The notes below the pieces were generated by a model, which saw only the letters and a list, made by a program, of their open reading frames with translations, did no database searches and was not told the DNA's origin. A DNA stretch of 64,000 bases, taken from positions 591,189-655,188 of the forward strand of contig JH720306.1 of the NCBI GenBank assembly GCA_000231825.2, written 5' to 3'. Below, one piece after another: positions 44,701 through 56,943 of this stretch. The position numbers were made by a program, and so were the translations under genes. Source of the stretch: Tetrahymena elliotti 4EA (lineage: Eukaryota > Ciliophora > Oligohymenophorea > Hymenostomatida > Tetrahymenidae). How positions within the stretch are numbered: the stretch's first letter is position 1; each line of letters opens with the position of its first letter.

Positions 44701-44834
44701 ACAAAGAATCCTATACTTCTTTCAAATCTAAGCTTATTTACAACATAAAAAATTTAGTTAACCAGTACTTATAAGATAATTAAGAATTAATTAACAAACT
44801 TGATGAGTATTCTTTTTTAAAAGAACATCAGTGA
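41713..44834 (+). CDS. COG5: Conserved oligomeric Golgi complex subunit 5
   Basis: COG5 belongs to lobe B of the COG tethering complex, which directs retrograde vesicles within the Golgi. Four exons join in phase: 41713-42525, 42736-42948, 43203-43632, 43948-44834; 780 residues. The N-terminal half follows COG5 segment by segment: LEKDYDQENFVLENL, LQKNYMALIGDM, HSLFTQNYETIQNKMPLL, IKYLQNLKILKSLVSS and QSIQIFFHLGILAEQLEQ (compare the family's 'TALQVFYNLGTL'), then LKLFDLFWNKQ. It is helical throughout, without TM or signal. ATG 41713 is in frame, right after an AT-rich leader. The C-terminal half is more diverged, as usual for COG subunits. The second intron (42949-43202) contains a TAAT repeat. 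Confidence 0.88.
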
Positions 44835-46044
44835 ATTAACTATTTAAATATTAATCTATTTCAAAATTCTCTAGTTAGAAAATTATTTATTCATATTTTG
44901 TAATTATTCTAAATATTCAAATACTCAATACTCTTCCACTCATTATCTCTTATTTTTATCATTTCAACCATTTTTAATTATATATTTTGTTTTAGTGTAA
45001 ATATTTACAACAAAATTATGTTAAAATGAATGAAAAAACTATAATTTTAAAATTTCCTTTTGGAATAAATCAAAATCAAAAAATTTAAAATGATCAAAAT
45101 CAAAAATTTGATTTCATAAGATAACAATATTCAATACTATTTTCCATTTAGTTTTTTATGCACTAACTTTTCTGCGGATTGAATGAAAATGCGATCATGT
45201 AAAATCTCCTTTTCAAAGAAATAAAAATAAAAAATGTAGATCTAAAAAAGATAATAATATTCAATACAATTTTTAAGAAAAAAAAAAAAATGCTAATAAA
45301 TAAGAAAATCTATTTTACAAATCTTAGTGATGTACTTACATTTTTAGAGTTCTGAAAATAACTTTTAATATTTGTTAACTAAAAGCTGAAAATCTTAGAT
45401 TTTGGATTTTTAATAGTTTCTCTTCTTTTTAATTTTATAAAATTTTATCTTAAATTTGTATATTTTTAATAAAAATTTGAAATAAAATAATTTTTAGAAA
45501 ATAACTTATATGATATATTTTGAGTAAAATTATGAAAGAGTACCTTAAATTAATAAAATAAACAAATAAATTAAAATTAAAAGTGAGTTAATTAAACCTA
45601 TACAATCTAAATATATGGTGATTTTTATAGTTTTTACAATGTTAAAATGTAATTTAATTACTATTAAATACAAGTATTTGTGATATCATAAAGTTTAATA
45701 TTTAGAGTACTTACATATTGAAAACACAAAGTATTTATATTTTATTTTAACTTTATAGTTTTGAGAGAAATAAGAAAAGAAGTAGAGAAAGAGAGAATAA
45801 ATTAAATTTGTTTTAGATTTATCAGTTTTTAACTAAAAAAACAATAGATTTGTTATTTAGTTAGTTCATTAATTTAATTGATTGATATTTTAATTAACCT
45901 ATTATAGACCTGAATTACTTATTGTTTATTAAAAGAAATACCGTTTGATAAGATTTTTAGTTATTTTAGTTAGTAATGTTAGTGAATGAGTGACATTTTT
46001 TATTATTGAAAAAAATATTTTAAATTATAATTGCTATTTTTAAA
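44835..46044. other. Intergenic region between convergent genes
   Basis: Holds the 3' UTRs of COG5 and the histidine-kinase-like gene. Very AT-rich; no gene seen. Confidence 0.55.
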
Positions 46045-49000
46045 TCATTCGTTCATTTGTTAATAATATATGTAAGATCTGTTTAAGTTAAAGAAGTCAT
46101 AACTTAAATCTAAGTGAGATATTTTTTTAATTGATTCCATATGATGAATAGCTTCGTATATTTAACTGTACCCAAATGGCTGCTGAATTGAGTAATAAAA
46201 GAATTTAAGACTTTGTCCAACTTCTATAGATTCATTGTAATTATTGTTAAAAATATAATCCTAACTATTTCTAATTGCATGCATCTCAACCTATCTTTAT
46301 TGAAATTCTTAAGATTTGTTTACGAGATCAGTTTTAACAAATAGCTTTTTGGAGGATTTTCCAGTATTTTATTTATTTATACTGATGGGTGGATTTGAGG
46401 GGGAGTTTCTACGATCATCAGGACTATGTGTGATAGCTCTTCCACGATATGTGGAGCTCCTCATAGAATTATGCTCAGAATCTTAACCTGTAACATGTGG
46501 TTGAGGGGCTTATGATAATTAGATTTATTATCTATTTAGTTTTTTAACTTTGTGATCTTCATTTTTATTTTTTGTTTCTTCTTCTGCAAAATTAACTCTG
46601 ACATTATGTTCCTTAGCTTTTAGATTTTTTTTATTGCTTATTCCATTGAAATGAGTTTGATTGATTCCTGAAAAGTTATTCTAATTGAATGATTTATTAA
46701 CTAAAATGTTCATGGATTATTCAGTTATTTCAGGGTCATTTTGGTTCTTATTTACAGATCTTGCTGTGTTAAAGTCATTTTCATGTTAGCCCGCTTATAT
46801 TTTATAGTTTTAAGGCTCGTTTGGTACACTTATTGATCCATTTGATTCATCATTATGAGAATCATGAGAAGGTTATTTAGAATCTGATTTATTTGTTTTG
46901 AATACAAATAAATCATCTATATTATGCTAAGAGTTGGCTTCATTGGCAGGTATTCTATTGTGATTAGCTGCACTTTACTGCTCAAACAAACCATTCTTAT
47001 GATACCCATTTTAATTGTTTTAATCAACAAAATTATTATTAATAGAAGGTAATTATAACTTGAAATCTGATTTAGTATCATTAACATTTATTTCATTTTG
47101 TGCCATCAATGGTATTTCTTATTCTAAATTTCTGTAAATGCTAAAATTATAGTTAAAGAAAATAATTTTTTGATTTTTTTTTTTATTTTTGTAATATTAG
47201 TTTATGAGTTAAATGAGTTCTCTATATTATGTTCCCATTAAGAAATCTATTAGAATAAATTCAAATTAAAATTTTTTAAGTAGGTCTTTATATTTTTTTA
47301 TATTAGGTGCATGTTTGACTAAATCTTTTTTGTTATTGCAGATACCGAGAAGGATTTAATTTAGACTAGCAGAAATTCGAAGATCGCCACTAACTATTAA
47401 AAATATGGAAATGTTTTTATCATGTGAATTTAATGGGTTTGGGGGATTATTATTGGAATTAGTAAGAATATTTTATCTTGAACCATAATTATTGTTACTA
47501 GTATTAACGTTTTGATTTATTTATAAAAAGTTGCTTGTCCCAGCTCTATCAAAAATGTTTAAGTTTGATCCATTGTTTTCATGAGTAGTATTTTTATTGG
47601 TCTTCTTTTAGTGAATACCATAGTAAATATAAGGTGGAGGTAATTTAATTTAAATATTATTAAACAATGTTTTTAAATCAACTTGAGACTTAAACTTAAT
47701 TGGAGAATTTATGTTAGAGTTAATATTTGGTTGAGAAGGATTTCTTCCATGAATTTAACTTCCATCAATAAACTAAGTTAGATTTTTCCTGATTAACGAA
47801 TCAATATGAAACTACTAGTTACTTGCATTAGAGACATTATTTTCTCTTGGATCATTTTGAGGTTCAAAATAATTTGGTTGGCTGATAATATTATTTTATG
47901 TTTAATTGTGAGGTTCTTCATGTAAATTCTTTGATATTTTAATTTCATAATACGTTTTATCATTATCTGTATCAGGTCTAATTTAAAAAGGTCTTTCCAA
48001 TTGTAGAGAAATGCTTTTAGCTAATTCTGTAACGATTGCAAATCCATAACCATTTTCTGTATACCCTTTTGTATTAACTTCCTTAATTACTCTTTCAGAA
48101 ATAGCTCTACTATTGTCCTTTAAAACAATTTGTAAAAGGCTAGAGTTTTCATCTTTCAATTCTATTTCAATACATCCTGCTTCAGAATAAGTTAAGATAT
48201 TTTCTATCAATAAAATCAATATTCTTTTCAGTTTCTCATAATCAGTAATTAAAAGTTACTCACCTTTTTTTCCCTCATCAATAAGAAAAATACTTGTAGA
48301 CTTAAAATATACCTCTGAAGAGAATAAATTAAAAACCTCTTAAAAAAGTTACTTGAACTTAAATTAGCTTATATTACACTATTTCATTTTAATCACTTAG
48401 TCCCTTCCGTTTGAGCTGTATTCTTAAAGATACTCACGGTATTCCTCTGTGTCTTTTGCTATCATCCTAAGATACTCAAACTAAAGAGATAACTAACTCA
48501 GTTCTTGTTCAGCATTAAAGTTTTTTATGTTATCTAAATTTTATTTATATATTTAAAAAATATTAATTTGTATTCTTTCTTTCTGTTCAATTATTTAAAA
48601 TATTTTTCCTCTATTTTTTAATTTGAAAACATTTTTCTTCTTTTTAAATTATTTTGTTCTGAGAAATATTTTTAACTTATTTCCATCGATTTTGTCTCTC
48701 AATTTTTTGATAAAATAATTTTAAATGAAATTAATTTATTAAGGTGTGTGTTTATTAGAATATTATGAAAAAAAATGAATAAAATGATCAAATGAGATCA
48801 GAAATTATGTTTTTTGGTGAGGATGTCTTTTTTTGCTTGCTTGCTTTTTGATGAAATCGAAGATTGATAAATTGTCAGATTAATTTATTAATTAGATAGA
48901 ATAGATATGATTTTTGGATGGCTAAGAATAATTCTTACACAATTAAATGTAAATCTATCAAAAGCTGTCAAAACCTAAAAGAACAACTCTTTTATTTTTT

Positions 49001-50673
49001 TGAAATAAAACATTGATTTTATGATAAAATAAAATTTAATTAAGAAAATTGCTAATTGCAGGTTCAGTTAATTGGAATTGCCTTTTGAAATTAAAAATAT
49101 TTTTTTGATTACCAAACTTACAAAGTAATGAAGTTATACATCTTGAGAATTTTTCTGTGCGATTTTTGAAAAATTATAATAATCTTTAGGTTGCTTCATC
49201 AGTGTTTGTATTACTGGTTGTATCGCTTGTGTTGAAACTCTACTTCTTATTCATAGATAAAAATAGACTCCATTCAGACTTATACATACACTTAAATAAA
49301 TTAGCAGTATAGAATGTATTTTCATGCTAAATTTCAACATTTGATAATGTTGTTTTAAAAAGGTTAGTAACAATATCGGTTGTACTTTTTTTTAAATATT
49401 TAAAACGAATTCTGTAGAGTAACACAAGAATTATTTCTTGCAAATTAAAACATTTGACAAGTTATTTTTACTAAACATTATAATTAGAATCTTATGTGTG
49501 TGCTTTAATTGTTTAAATACACTTTTTAAGGGAATCAATATACCAAAATTAGTCTTCCAAACCATTCATTTTATACAATTATTAGTTTCTTTTGTCAAAA
49601 TTGAATCTGTTTTACCTTTAATTTACCATTTTATCCTATTCTTGCACACTTTACTACTGATCGTCTTCATTTTCAGAAGACTATTAGTTGTTATTTTACT
49701 AGTTTTATCCATCTACATTAATAATTTGTGCTGCAGAACCGATATTCTGCTAGTTGATAATATTATTATATCTTTCTCTTGAGATCCTATCAATAAATTC
49801 TTCGAATTTAGATGAAGGATCTTGTGATTCCTCTGTCAAAATCTTGTAGATTTTATTTTATATTTTTAAAATAACACTTATCTGATTAACTTTCATCCTT
49901 GAAATAATATTATTCATGTATTTAATATCAAATTTTTTATCAAACAGTTTATTTATCTGGTAGAATCTCAGCTTATTCTATTCTTTTTACTATAAGTTCG
50001 TGAAGAAAATAAAATCGCTAGTTCCATATTTCAATGCTTATTGTTATATTCTCAAATTTTCCTTACACTGTTACAACTAAAATTAATACTATTTGCTATC
50101 TAATTCCTTTTGGAAGTTGGAGAGCACATCCAACAATCTTAAATATTTCCAAATAAAATACGAATCAAAGAGCAAATAAGCTATCATAAAGAGTAAATCA
50201 ACAATTTTAGAGAATAATAGTACTTAATAAACGGTAAATACAATAATTAGCATTAACATCATTAATGCTGCATGCTTATTACCAAAGCTGATTCTTCCAA
50301 TCAAAATACAAGCATAATAAATAAGAACCATAAACATCTTAATCTGTTTTTATGAATCATCATAATCAACTGAATTTGATTCTATTGCAAGAATAAGTGA
50401 TAAAGATATTAAAACTATATGAAAGCAAGTGAAAGCATCTTGATTATGAAAACGATAAATTAAAATCATATTTATAAAAAATCCTAAAAAAAAACAACTC
50501 ATTGGCAATAATAAATTTTCTACATCCAAGCTTATAGTATTTTCATAATAAAAAATGAAGTAGCTAGCTGCCTAAGCAAAGGCCTTTAAAAAAATAACAA
50601 TCTTTTCTTCACATAATACTGGCTTCTTTCTTGTTTTCTATCGACCTTATCGATTTTATGGAACCTGTTGCAT
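46045..50673 (-). CDS. Multi-pass hybrid histidine-kinase-like protein, degenerate catalytic boxes
   Basis: Two exons, 50673-49113 and 48533-46045, join in phase 1 to give 1,349 residues. The N-terminus has about six hydrophobic segments (for example MSCFFLGFFINMILIY, ALMMLMLIIVFTVYQVLLF). A Q-rich cytoplasmic linker follows, then a HisKA-like helical region (EQELSQLSLQFEYLRMIAKD) and an HATPase_c-like domain: N-box LILLIENILTYSEAGCIEIE, G1 region VLKDNSRAI and G2 GYGFAIVTEL. Further on, FEFILIDFLMGTQYRELI resembles a receiver domain's phospho-acceptor strand. The expected H-box His is missing (NRTEKFSRCITSLLCKF lies there) and G1 lacks its DxGxG glycines, so catalysis is doubtful. The tail is Q/N/S-rich. 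Alternative: two genes, with a separate start at 48686 and a TGA at 48958-48960 closing the first. Confidence 0.78.
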
Positions 50674-52684
50674 TTATATCTTTTCTATTTAGCTCTAACT
50701 ATTTATCTAACTATCAATAAATTATTTTTAATTCTTTTGTTGTGGGCTTTAGCGTCCGTACTTTTATACTTCTCTATTTGTTATCAAAACTGACTATCAA
50801 AGTGACCGCGCTTGTGCTATTCGCAGTACCTATACTCCTCAAGTAATTTCAAAGTAAACCTAGCTAGCTATTATTTTATTTTCCAGTACTTAAACCTAAC
50901 TATTCTACTTATGCTTATTAAATATTTTTCTTGGAATATTAGTTTATTAAAAAATTTGATGCTTTTTTTTTCGCTTAGTATTAGTTTTTTGATATTATTT
51001 GTACTTTGTATTTAATTACTTTGAAACAAGCAAACAAACAAACAAAAAATAAATGATTAACAAATTTTGCTTTAACCAAGCAAAGGATTCATTCTATTGA
51101 ATACATTATTTTTTATAAATTTCCTCCATTCAATAACTATTTACTCAATCATCTATTAATCTATCTTTTTACTATTTTTTTTAAAGAATATTTATTAGTC
51201 AATCAATATTGATCACTTATACCCTTCTATTATCATCAAAATTGTTTGTTTTCAATCATAACATTACTTATTTATGCATATTAAAATTCAATCTAACTAA
51301 TTCAGATTATCAACTTTTATTCTATTTCCCTAGAACTAATTTTAGATTTACATTATTTAACAATCTCCATATTAAAATTGATTTTATTTCTAATTCACAT
51401 TTCTATCTCATCATTTTATCACCTTTAATTTATTCATGAAATAACTTTTTACATTAAACATAAATAAAAATTTTTAGTATTTTCTTTTTCTACCCTTGCC
51501 ACAAAAATAAAAAAAATGTATCTAACTATTTTAATCATAATACTACAAGAAATATTTTTATTATTAAAATAAAATATTATTTTATTGATTATTAAATTGA
51601 GTTTCACTTAATAAAAGAAATCTTTCCAAGTAAAACAAAATAAATATTTTACTTTTTTAACATTTATTTAATTTATTATATTCAAACGCTACTTAGGAAC
51701 AACCAACGCCAAATAATATTTTGAGTTTGATTAAAAAGATTCTAATTAATACTATTATCTTTCCATTAATTAATATTTGATCATTAAAATTATAAATAAC
51801 AAATTTCTTATTAATAAGCATAAATTTAAAAATAAAATAAGTAGTTTTGAAATTTAACCTTCATTTTTATTCAAATATATCAAATTATCATTTTTTGAAA
51901 CATTTAAAAATATACTCATATTTATGTATGCTAAAATTCTACTTAAGAACAACAGTAAAATAATATTTTTAGTTTTTGAGATTAAAAAGATTCTAATTAA
52001 TACTATCATCTTTCCATTAATATTAATAAGCATAAATTCAAAACAAAATTGAAATTTATCCTTTATTTTTATTCAAATATATCAAATTATAATTTCTTGA
52101 AACATTTAAAAATATATTCATTAATATGAATGTTAAAACGCTTAATAACTACCAAATAAATATATATTTAGTTTATTCTTGAGATTAAAAAGATTTTAAT
52201 TAATACTAACTATTATCTTTCCAAAATTCAATATTTTATCATTAAAATTATAAATAGTAAATTTCTTATTAATAAGCATAAATGAAAACAAAAAAGGGGT
52301 TTAAAATTTATCCTCATTTATTTAAATATCTCAAACTCAGCATGAAACTTATTAAAATATATTCACATTTATGTACATATGTCTACTTACTTTATATTAC
52401 TTAACATAGATATTATAAAAACAAATGAAAATTTTTTTTTCTTTCTTAATAATAACAAATTTTAAAACAATAATTTTTTATTCTAATTTGGCGTTCTTCT
52501 TTCTTTATGAAAATACTAATTATTGGTTTAAAACTCTTCAAATATTAAATTACTTCATAGTAGAAATTAGAGAAGCTTGTTTTAAATTAAGATTCATCCA
52601 AAGGATCTTCATTTATTGAGTGATATGTAATCTTTGAATATTTATTTTAATTAATTCAATCTCAAATAAAATAAAAAATTAGTT
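50674..52684. other. Intergenic region between divergent genes
   Basis: No gene is visible apart from chance open frames (50812-51015, 51209-51439, 52425-52619). The right half contains a tandem array (51684-52390). Confidence 0.5.
51684..52390. repeat. Degenerate tandem repeat, 3 copies of about 205-250 bp
   Basis: Copies start near 51684, 51930 and 52133. Shared words in order: 'gctactta' variants, 'gattaaaaagatt(c/t)taatta', 'atctttcca', 'ttattaataagcataaa', 'tttattcaaatat' variants, 'atattca' with 'tttatgta'. Copies differ by many substitutions and small indels. The array ends about 300 bp before the BPI-like gene and probably overlaps its promoter region. Confidence 0.7.
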
Positions 52685-54049
52685 ATGATGTTGAAAAAAG
52701 TTATTATTATAGCTTTAATTGCTACTATTATCTCTGCTTAAAACCCTGGCTCTAGAATCCACTTGACCAACGCTTTCCTTAACAAGGCTAAGGATTGGGC
52801 TCTCCCTACTTTCTTACCTGGAAATAGAATAGATATCAACCTTCCAGATGAGCATATTGCAGGTGTTAAATGTTATGAAATGAATGGGAAAATAGAAGTT
52901 CCAAATGATTCAGTATATTTCTAAGTGAACTAAGATTCTATAAGTATCTTTATTCATAATATCCGTTTATCTATGGGTGTTAAGCTTAACTTAAAGGTTG
53001 CTAGAGCTCACGTATCTCCCTCTGCTCATATTTCCTTCAATTCTAGAATATCTTTAGGTATTAATAACAATGGCTAATTATAAGTCGCTTAAATGAGTGT
53101 AAACGATTTCAAGATCCCTGATACGAGTGCTAGTATGCCTGGCGTTTTCAAGAAGATTGTTAATCATTTCATTCATATGATTAATGATAAAGCTTAACAT
53201 AAAATTAACTCTATAATGCCTGAAATGTAAAACAAGATCAATGCTCTCTTAGGTACTACTCCTATGGATGTTAATTTTGGTAATTTACCTATTAATGTTG
53301 ATACCACTTTCTCTTCTGGTATTGAATTTGCAGAAGGTTAAATGATTATTACCAATAACCTCTTTGCTTGGAATAACTAAAAGCCAAAGATTAGACCTCC
53401 CTTCAATAATGATATCCCCTTCCCAAATGAAGCTATTAATACGGATTTCACTTTATATTTGAGTAAATACACTCTTAATTCTATTTCTTATGCTGCTTTC
53501 AATGCTGGTATGATGAGAGATACCTTAGATTTTAATGAAATCTCTAATGTTGTTAGCTTAGCTGCTTTAAAAAATATTTTCAATGGATTAGAAGAATATC
53601 TCAGCTAATCGTCTAGTATTTCTGTAACTATTGCTGCAAATTCCTTCCCTACTTTCAACATTGCTAATGGAGTATTTGGCTTGAGTGCTGATTTCAGTAT
53701 TGATGTTTACATGAATATTAATGGATAAGATATTTAAGCCTAAAATGTTAGAATTGCTGCTTCTCTTGGTGCTACTGCTTATGTCATCAATAACAATGCT
53801 TTATAAGCTTAATTAGTTTCAGCCTCTTTATCTAACTTCTCTATCTAAGTTTCCACTTTCAAGGCTATTGACAGTACTGGTCTTACCAATGTGATAAATG
53901 TTTTACTTGGTTATTACATCCCAAAATTGAATGCTAAGTACTTGAATGGAGCTATCCCTATTAATGGACCTAGCTTTGTTTTAGTTAATGCTGGTGTTGA
54001 ATTCGTTGATCATCACATTAAAATTCAAGCTACTCCCTAATTTGTTTGA
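52685..54049 (+). CDS. Secreted BPI/LBP-family lipid-binding protein
   Basis: A single exon of 455 codons, ATG 52685-52687 to TGA 54047-54049. The N-terminus is a clear signal peptide (MMLKKVIIIALIATIISA). The mature start NPGSRIHLTNAFLNKAKDWA fits the opening of the BPI/LBP/CETP (TULIP) family, tubular proteins that hold lipid in a hydrophobic groove. The central region VNHFIHMINDKAQHKINSIM and IMPEMQNKINALL, and the late VNAGVEFVDHHIKIQATPQF, also match the fold's two-barrel pattern. Length is close to the 450-480 residues usual for the family. The protein is probably secreted or lumenal; possible roles are lipid transfer or binding of bacterial lipopolysaccharide. Codons are biased toward highly expressed usage (ACC, TTC, CTC), and there is no intron. 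Confidence 0.87.
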
Positions 54050-55056
54050 AATTAAAAATTTTTTTTTATTATTAAATAAAAATATTTAAACAGATTTGTA
54101 TTATTTTCCATTTGTTTAAAAAATATTCTAAGAATATTCATTTATTTTGAGAAATATCTCTGCTGTTTAATTATCAATAATTCTAGGAAATCAAGTATTT
54201 ATTTGAAGCAATCTTTTTATTTCTATCATTTTACCTGAAACAAAATTTTAATTTAAATTAATTTTTTTATTCTTCTCTTTATTTTAATAAATTTTACTAC
54301 TATAAAATAAATTATCGAAAATTAACTAAGTTTTAGTGTTTATAAAAGATTACAACCAGTACAATCATTTTTCCCATAATAAGTAATCTACCATTTTAAT
54401 CAAAAAACAATAATTTTTTTTATGGCAAACAAATATAAATTTGTGAAGCAAAACCTTTGATTTTAAAACTTTTATTTTTAATAAAGACCTCTTAAAATAA
54501 TTTGATGAAAAAAACAATCACTTTTTTAAATAAATTGTGAAAAATTCAATTAGATTTAGTGGAATTGATAATATTATTATTAATACTTTCCCTTCCTTAA
54601 TCAATATTTATTATTATTTTTTAAAAATAAAAGGCAGTAAATTTTTTTTATGCAACATACTTTTTACCAGTAACAGTAATTTTGCATTTTACCTTTTTTA
54701 TTGAGAAATATGAAATTTGATATGTAAATATTAACTAATTTAAATAAGTTCTGCTATTTTTAAATAAATTGTGAAAAATCAAGTAAAAATAAGTAAATTA
54801 AGTTTTAAATTTTAACTTTTTTTAAAAATTTTTATGATATCTTTAAAAATATTTTTCAATTTATTGAATTGTTCTTTATAATAATTGTTTATGCTATTAA
54901 AAGGTTTTTTAGAATTATTAATTTTGTAATTACTTACTACTCAACCTAATTTTAGAAAAATTTTTAATAGAAAAAATATCTAGAAGTTAATAACAAACTA
55001 ATATCCAAACTTTCAACACATTTCTACTTACTTAAAAATAAATTCCAAAATTAAAA
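54050..55056. other. Intergenic region
   Basis: AT-rich with no coding signal. Holds the 3' UTR of the BPI-like gene and the promoter of the next gene. Confidence 0.55.
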
Positions 55057-56072
55057 ATGAGGCATGGTGTGGTAGCTTCGATTGCATCAAAAAAGAGGAG
55101 GCTAGAAGTGATGAACAAGTCTAAAAAATATATGGGTATATCAATAAACTTCTAAAATAATTTATTTTATTGATATTCATATTCCTTATTATTTTAGAGG
55201 CAGATGAAGAGAGTTAATAAAGTGAATAAGATAATATTTAGCTTCTTAAAAAAAAAGTATTCACAATATCCTTTTATCCCTTTTTACCATGGTTCTTTGG
55301 CCTTACTGTAACTATACTAGGAGTCTATTTTTTTTCTGTTATTGCAGCATAAAACACAAATGCAAATATCAAAGGTTTTGATGAAGGGTAATTGGTTTAT
55401 TTTTTTTTTTAGCATTTTTCTAATCATTTATGGAAAGATAACAAACTTTAATAAAAAAATCAATTTAAAATTACTATTCTTCAATCAAATGTAAAAAAAT
55501 AGATATTGGTGGTAATACTTTATCTGTGTCTGTGTAGTATTATTTGGAGTTTGTATAATTTTGATCCAAAAAATGCAAAAAATAAGAATAGATAAAGAAG
55601 TAAAATAGTTATTAAATAAAGATTAAGCTAAATAGTTAATTTAATTCAATATAATAAATATAGAAAGGTTTGATCACTATAAGAAAAAGAAGTATATTAT
55701 GTGTCCAATATGAATTACAAAAGCCTATTAATACCTTCTCAGATCTGTATATAGTCAAAATGGGATATTAAAGTAAAATCATTTTGTTGAAATAATCTAA
55801 ATATTAATATTTCTATTTTTAAAACAAAAGCCAAATTTAGCAAAGTTATTCACTATACTCTTTCTATGAGTTTTTCAGATCAACGTGAAAGAGTGACTCT
55901 CCTTTCATATACTTCTTTAGATAAAGCAAAAAGAAATGTAAAATTTTAAATTATTTTCAAAGAAAAACTAAAAATATTTTGAATTTATTAGTTTATTTAG
56001 ATTCGTAAGTTTTTGGGACTGCTCACAGATGAAAAAAATGTTGGAGTTGTTGATGAAAGTAGCCAAATGTGA
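55057..56072 (+). CDS. Two-TM protein of a ciliate family with PH-like cytoplasmic tail
   Basis: Six exons join in phase: 55057-55135, 55198-55387, 55503-55599, 55664-55772, 55831-55937, 56001-56072; 217 residues. TM1 is FYPFLPWFFGLTVTILGVYF. A short lumenal loop ends in GFDEGYWWQY and leads into TM2 (FICVCVVLFGVCIILI). The tail has the strand pattern of a small beta-rich domain: RIDKEKGLITIRKRSILCV, FSDLYIVKMGYQ and VIHYTLSMSFSDQRERVTLL, then a final helix RNIRKFLGLL. From memory this combination (GYWWQY loop, 'DKE.G.lTI' start, RxFLGL end) recurs in ciliate proteins of unknown function and resembles a PH-type fold. The 64-nt intron between exons 3 and 4 is needed to reach the tail frame. 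Confidence 0.75.
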
Positions 56073-56682
56073 TAAAAATCTAATAGTATTATTCTTAAAT
56101 TAGTTCAACAGTTTGCATTAATTTATTTGTGATTAACTTATTATTCAACATTTTTTTTTAAAATTTTTAAAAAATAAAATTCTATTAAATGGAGAAATCA
56201 TAAATTTATTTAAGATCCATTTTAGATTTATTTCTCTATATAGTTTGTATTAATGATGAGAAAAATTAAAGAATTAATTTTATTTGCAAAATTTTTAGAA
56301 AGCTACTAAATTAAAATCTTATTTTTTAAATAGAAGAAAGTATATAATAGTGATTTAGATTCTATTAAGGATATAATTATTCACATCATTTATATTCTTC
56401 AACTTCCTTTTAGCTCACACAGCCTTTTTTAATCTTTAAGAAATAAAATGATATTTAAACTTATCATAATAAACATAAAATGCAATTTTGTTTAAAAAAT
56501 GCTCATAAAAATTAAGAAAATTTAATTAAAATATGTATTTTTGAGCTATCTATATATTTAATTTTAAAGAATTCTGCTCATTTAAATTTTAATTTTTTTG
56601 TTTAAAATATAAAATATTTATTAAAAAAATATTTCTAATTTCAAAAAAGTGAATAAATTAATAAGAAAAAAGAAGTGTCATA
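56073..56682. other. Intergenic region
   Basis: AT-rich; no gene seen. Holds the 3' UTR of the two-TM gene and the leader of the small coiled-coil gene. Confidence 0.5.
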
Positions 56683-56943
56683 ATGGACAAAGAAAAAAAT
56701 AATTTACTAGAAAAAGTATAGGAAATCTCAAATGCATATAATTTACCAATAGAGGCAGCATCAGTTCCTCAATCTCCAGAAAGAAAAAATATGAGAAGAG
56801 ATATTTTAGAAATCCTAAAAGAAATTTATAAAAGTGGAGTTGAGATATAGAAAAATTTAGAAAGAATAACCTAATTGGTAAATTAAACTTTATAAACCTT
56901 ATAGGAGACAAGGTTTTAATAATAAAAGAAGAAATAAACATGA
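56683..56943 (+). CDS. Small coiled-coil protein (hypothetical)
   Basis: An 86-residue frame from ATG 56683-56685 to TGA 56941-56943. It begins MDKEKNNLLEKVQEISNAY, contains PIEAASVPQSPERKNMRRD and continues as a helical, Q-rich coil (IQKNLERITQLVNQTLQTLQ). I recognise no family. The frame one base on stays open and protein-like beyond the TGA, from about 56870 to 57110 (KQYLKQLEDCEQKYHKSSS), so the true 3' end may involve an undetected intron or a frameshift. Coding is likely because composition changes sharply from the flanks. Confidence 0.5.

Noticed and set aside
49438..49782. 114-codon hydrophobic + strand ORF
   Set aside because: It is the antisense of the first exon of the histidine-kinase-like gene, which has domain support and consistent splice phases.
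51209..52619. Hydrophobic ORFs at 50812, 51209 and 52425
   Set aside because: They lie in AT-rich intergenic sequence and partly in the degenerate repeat array; the hydrophobicity comes from T-rich codons.
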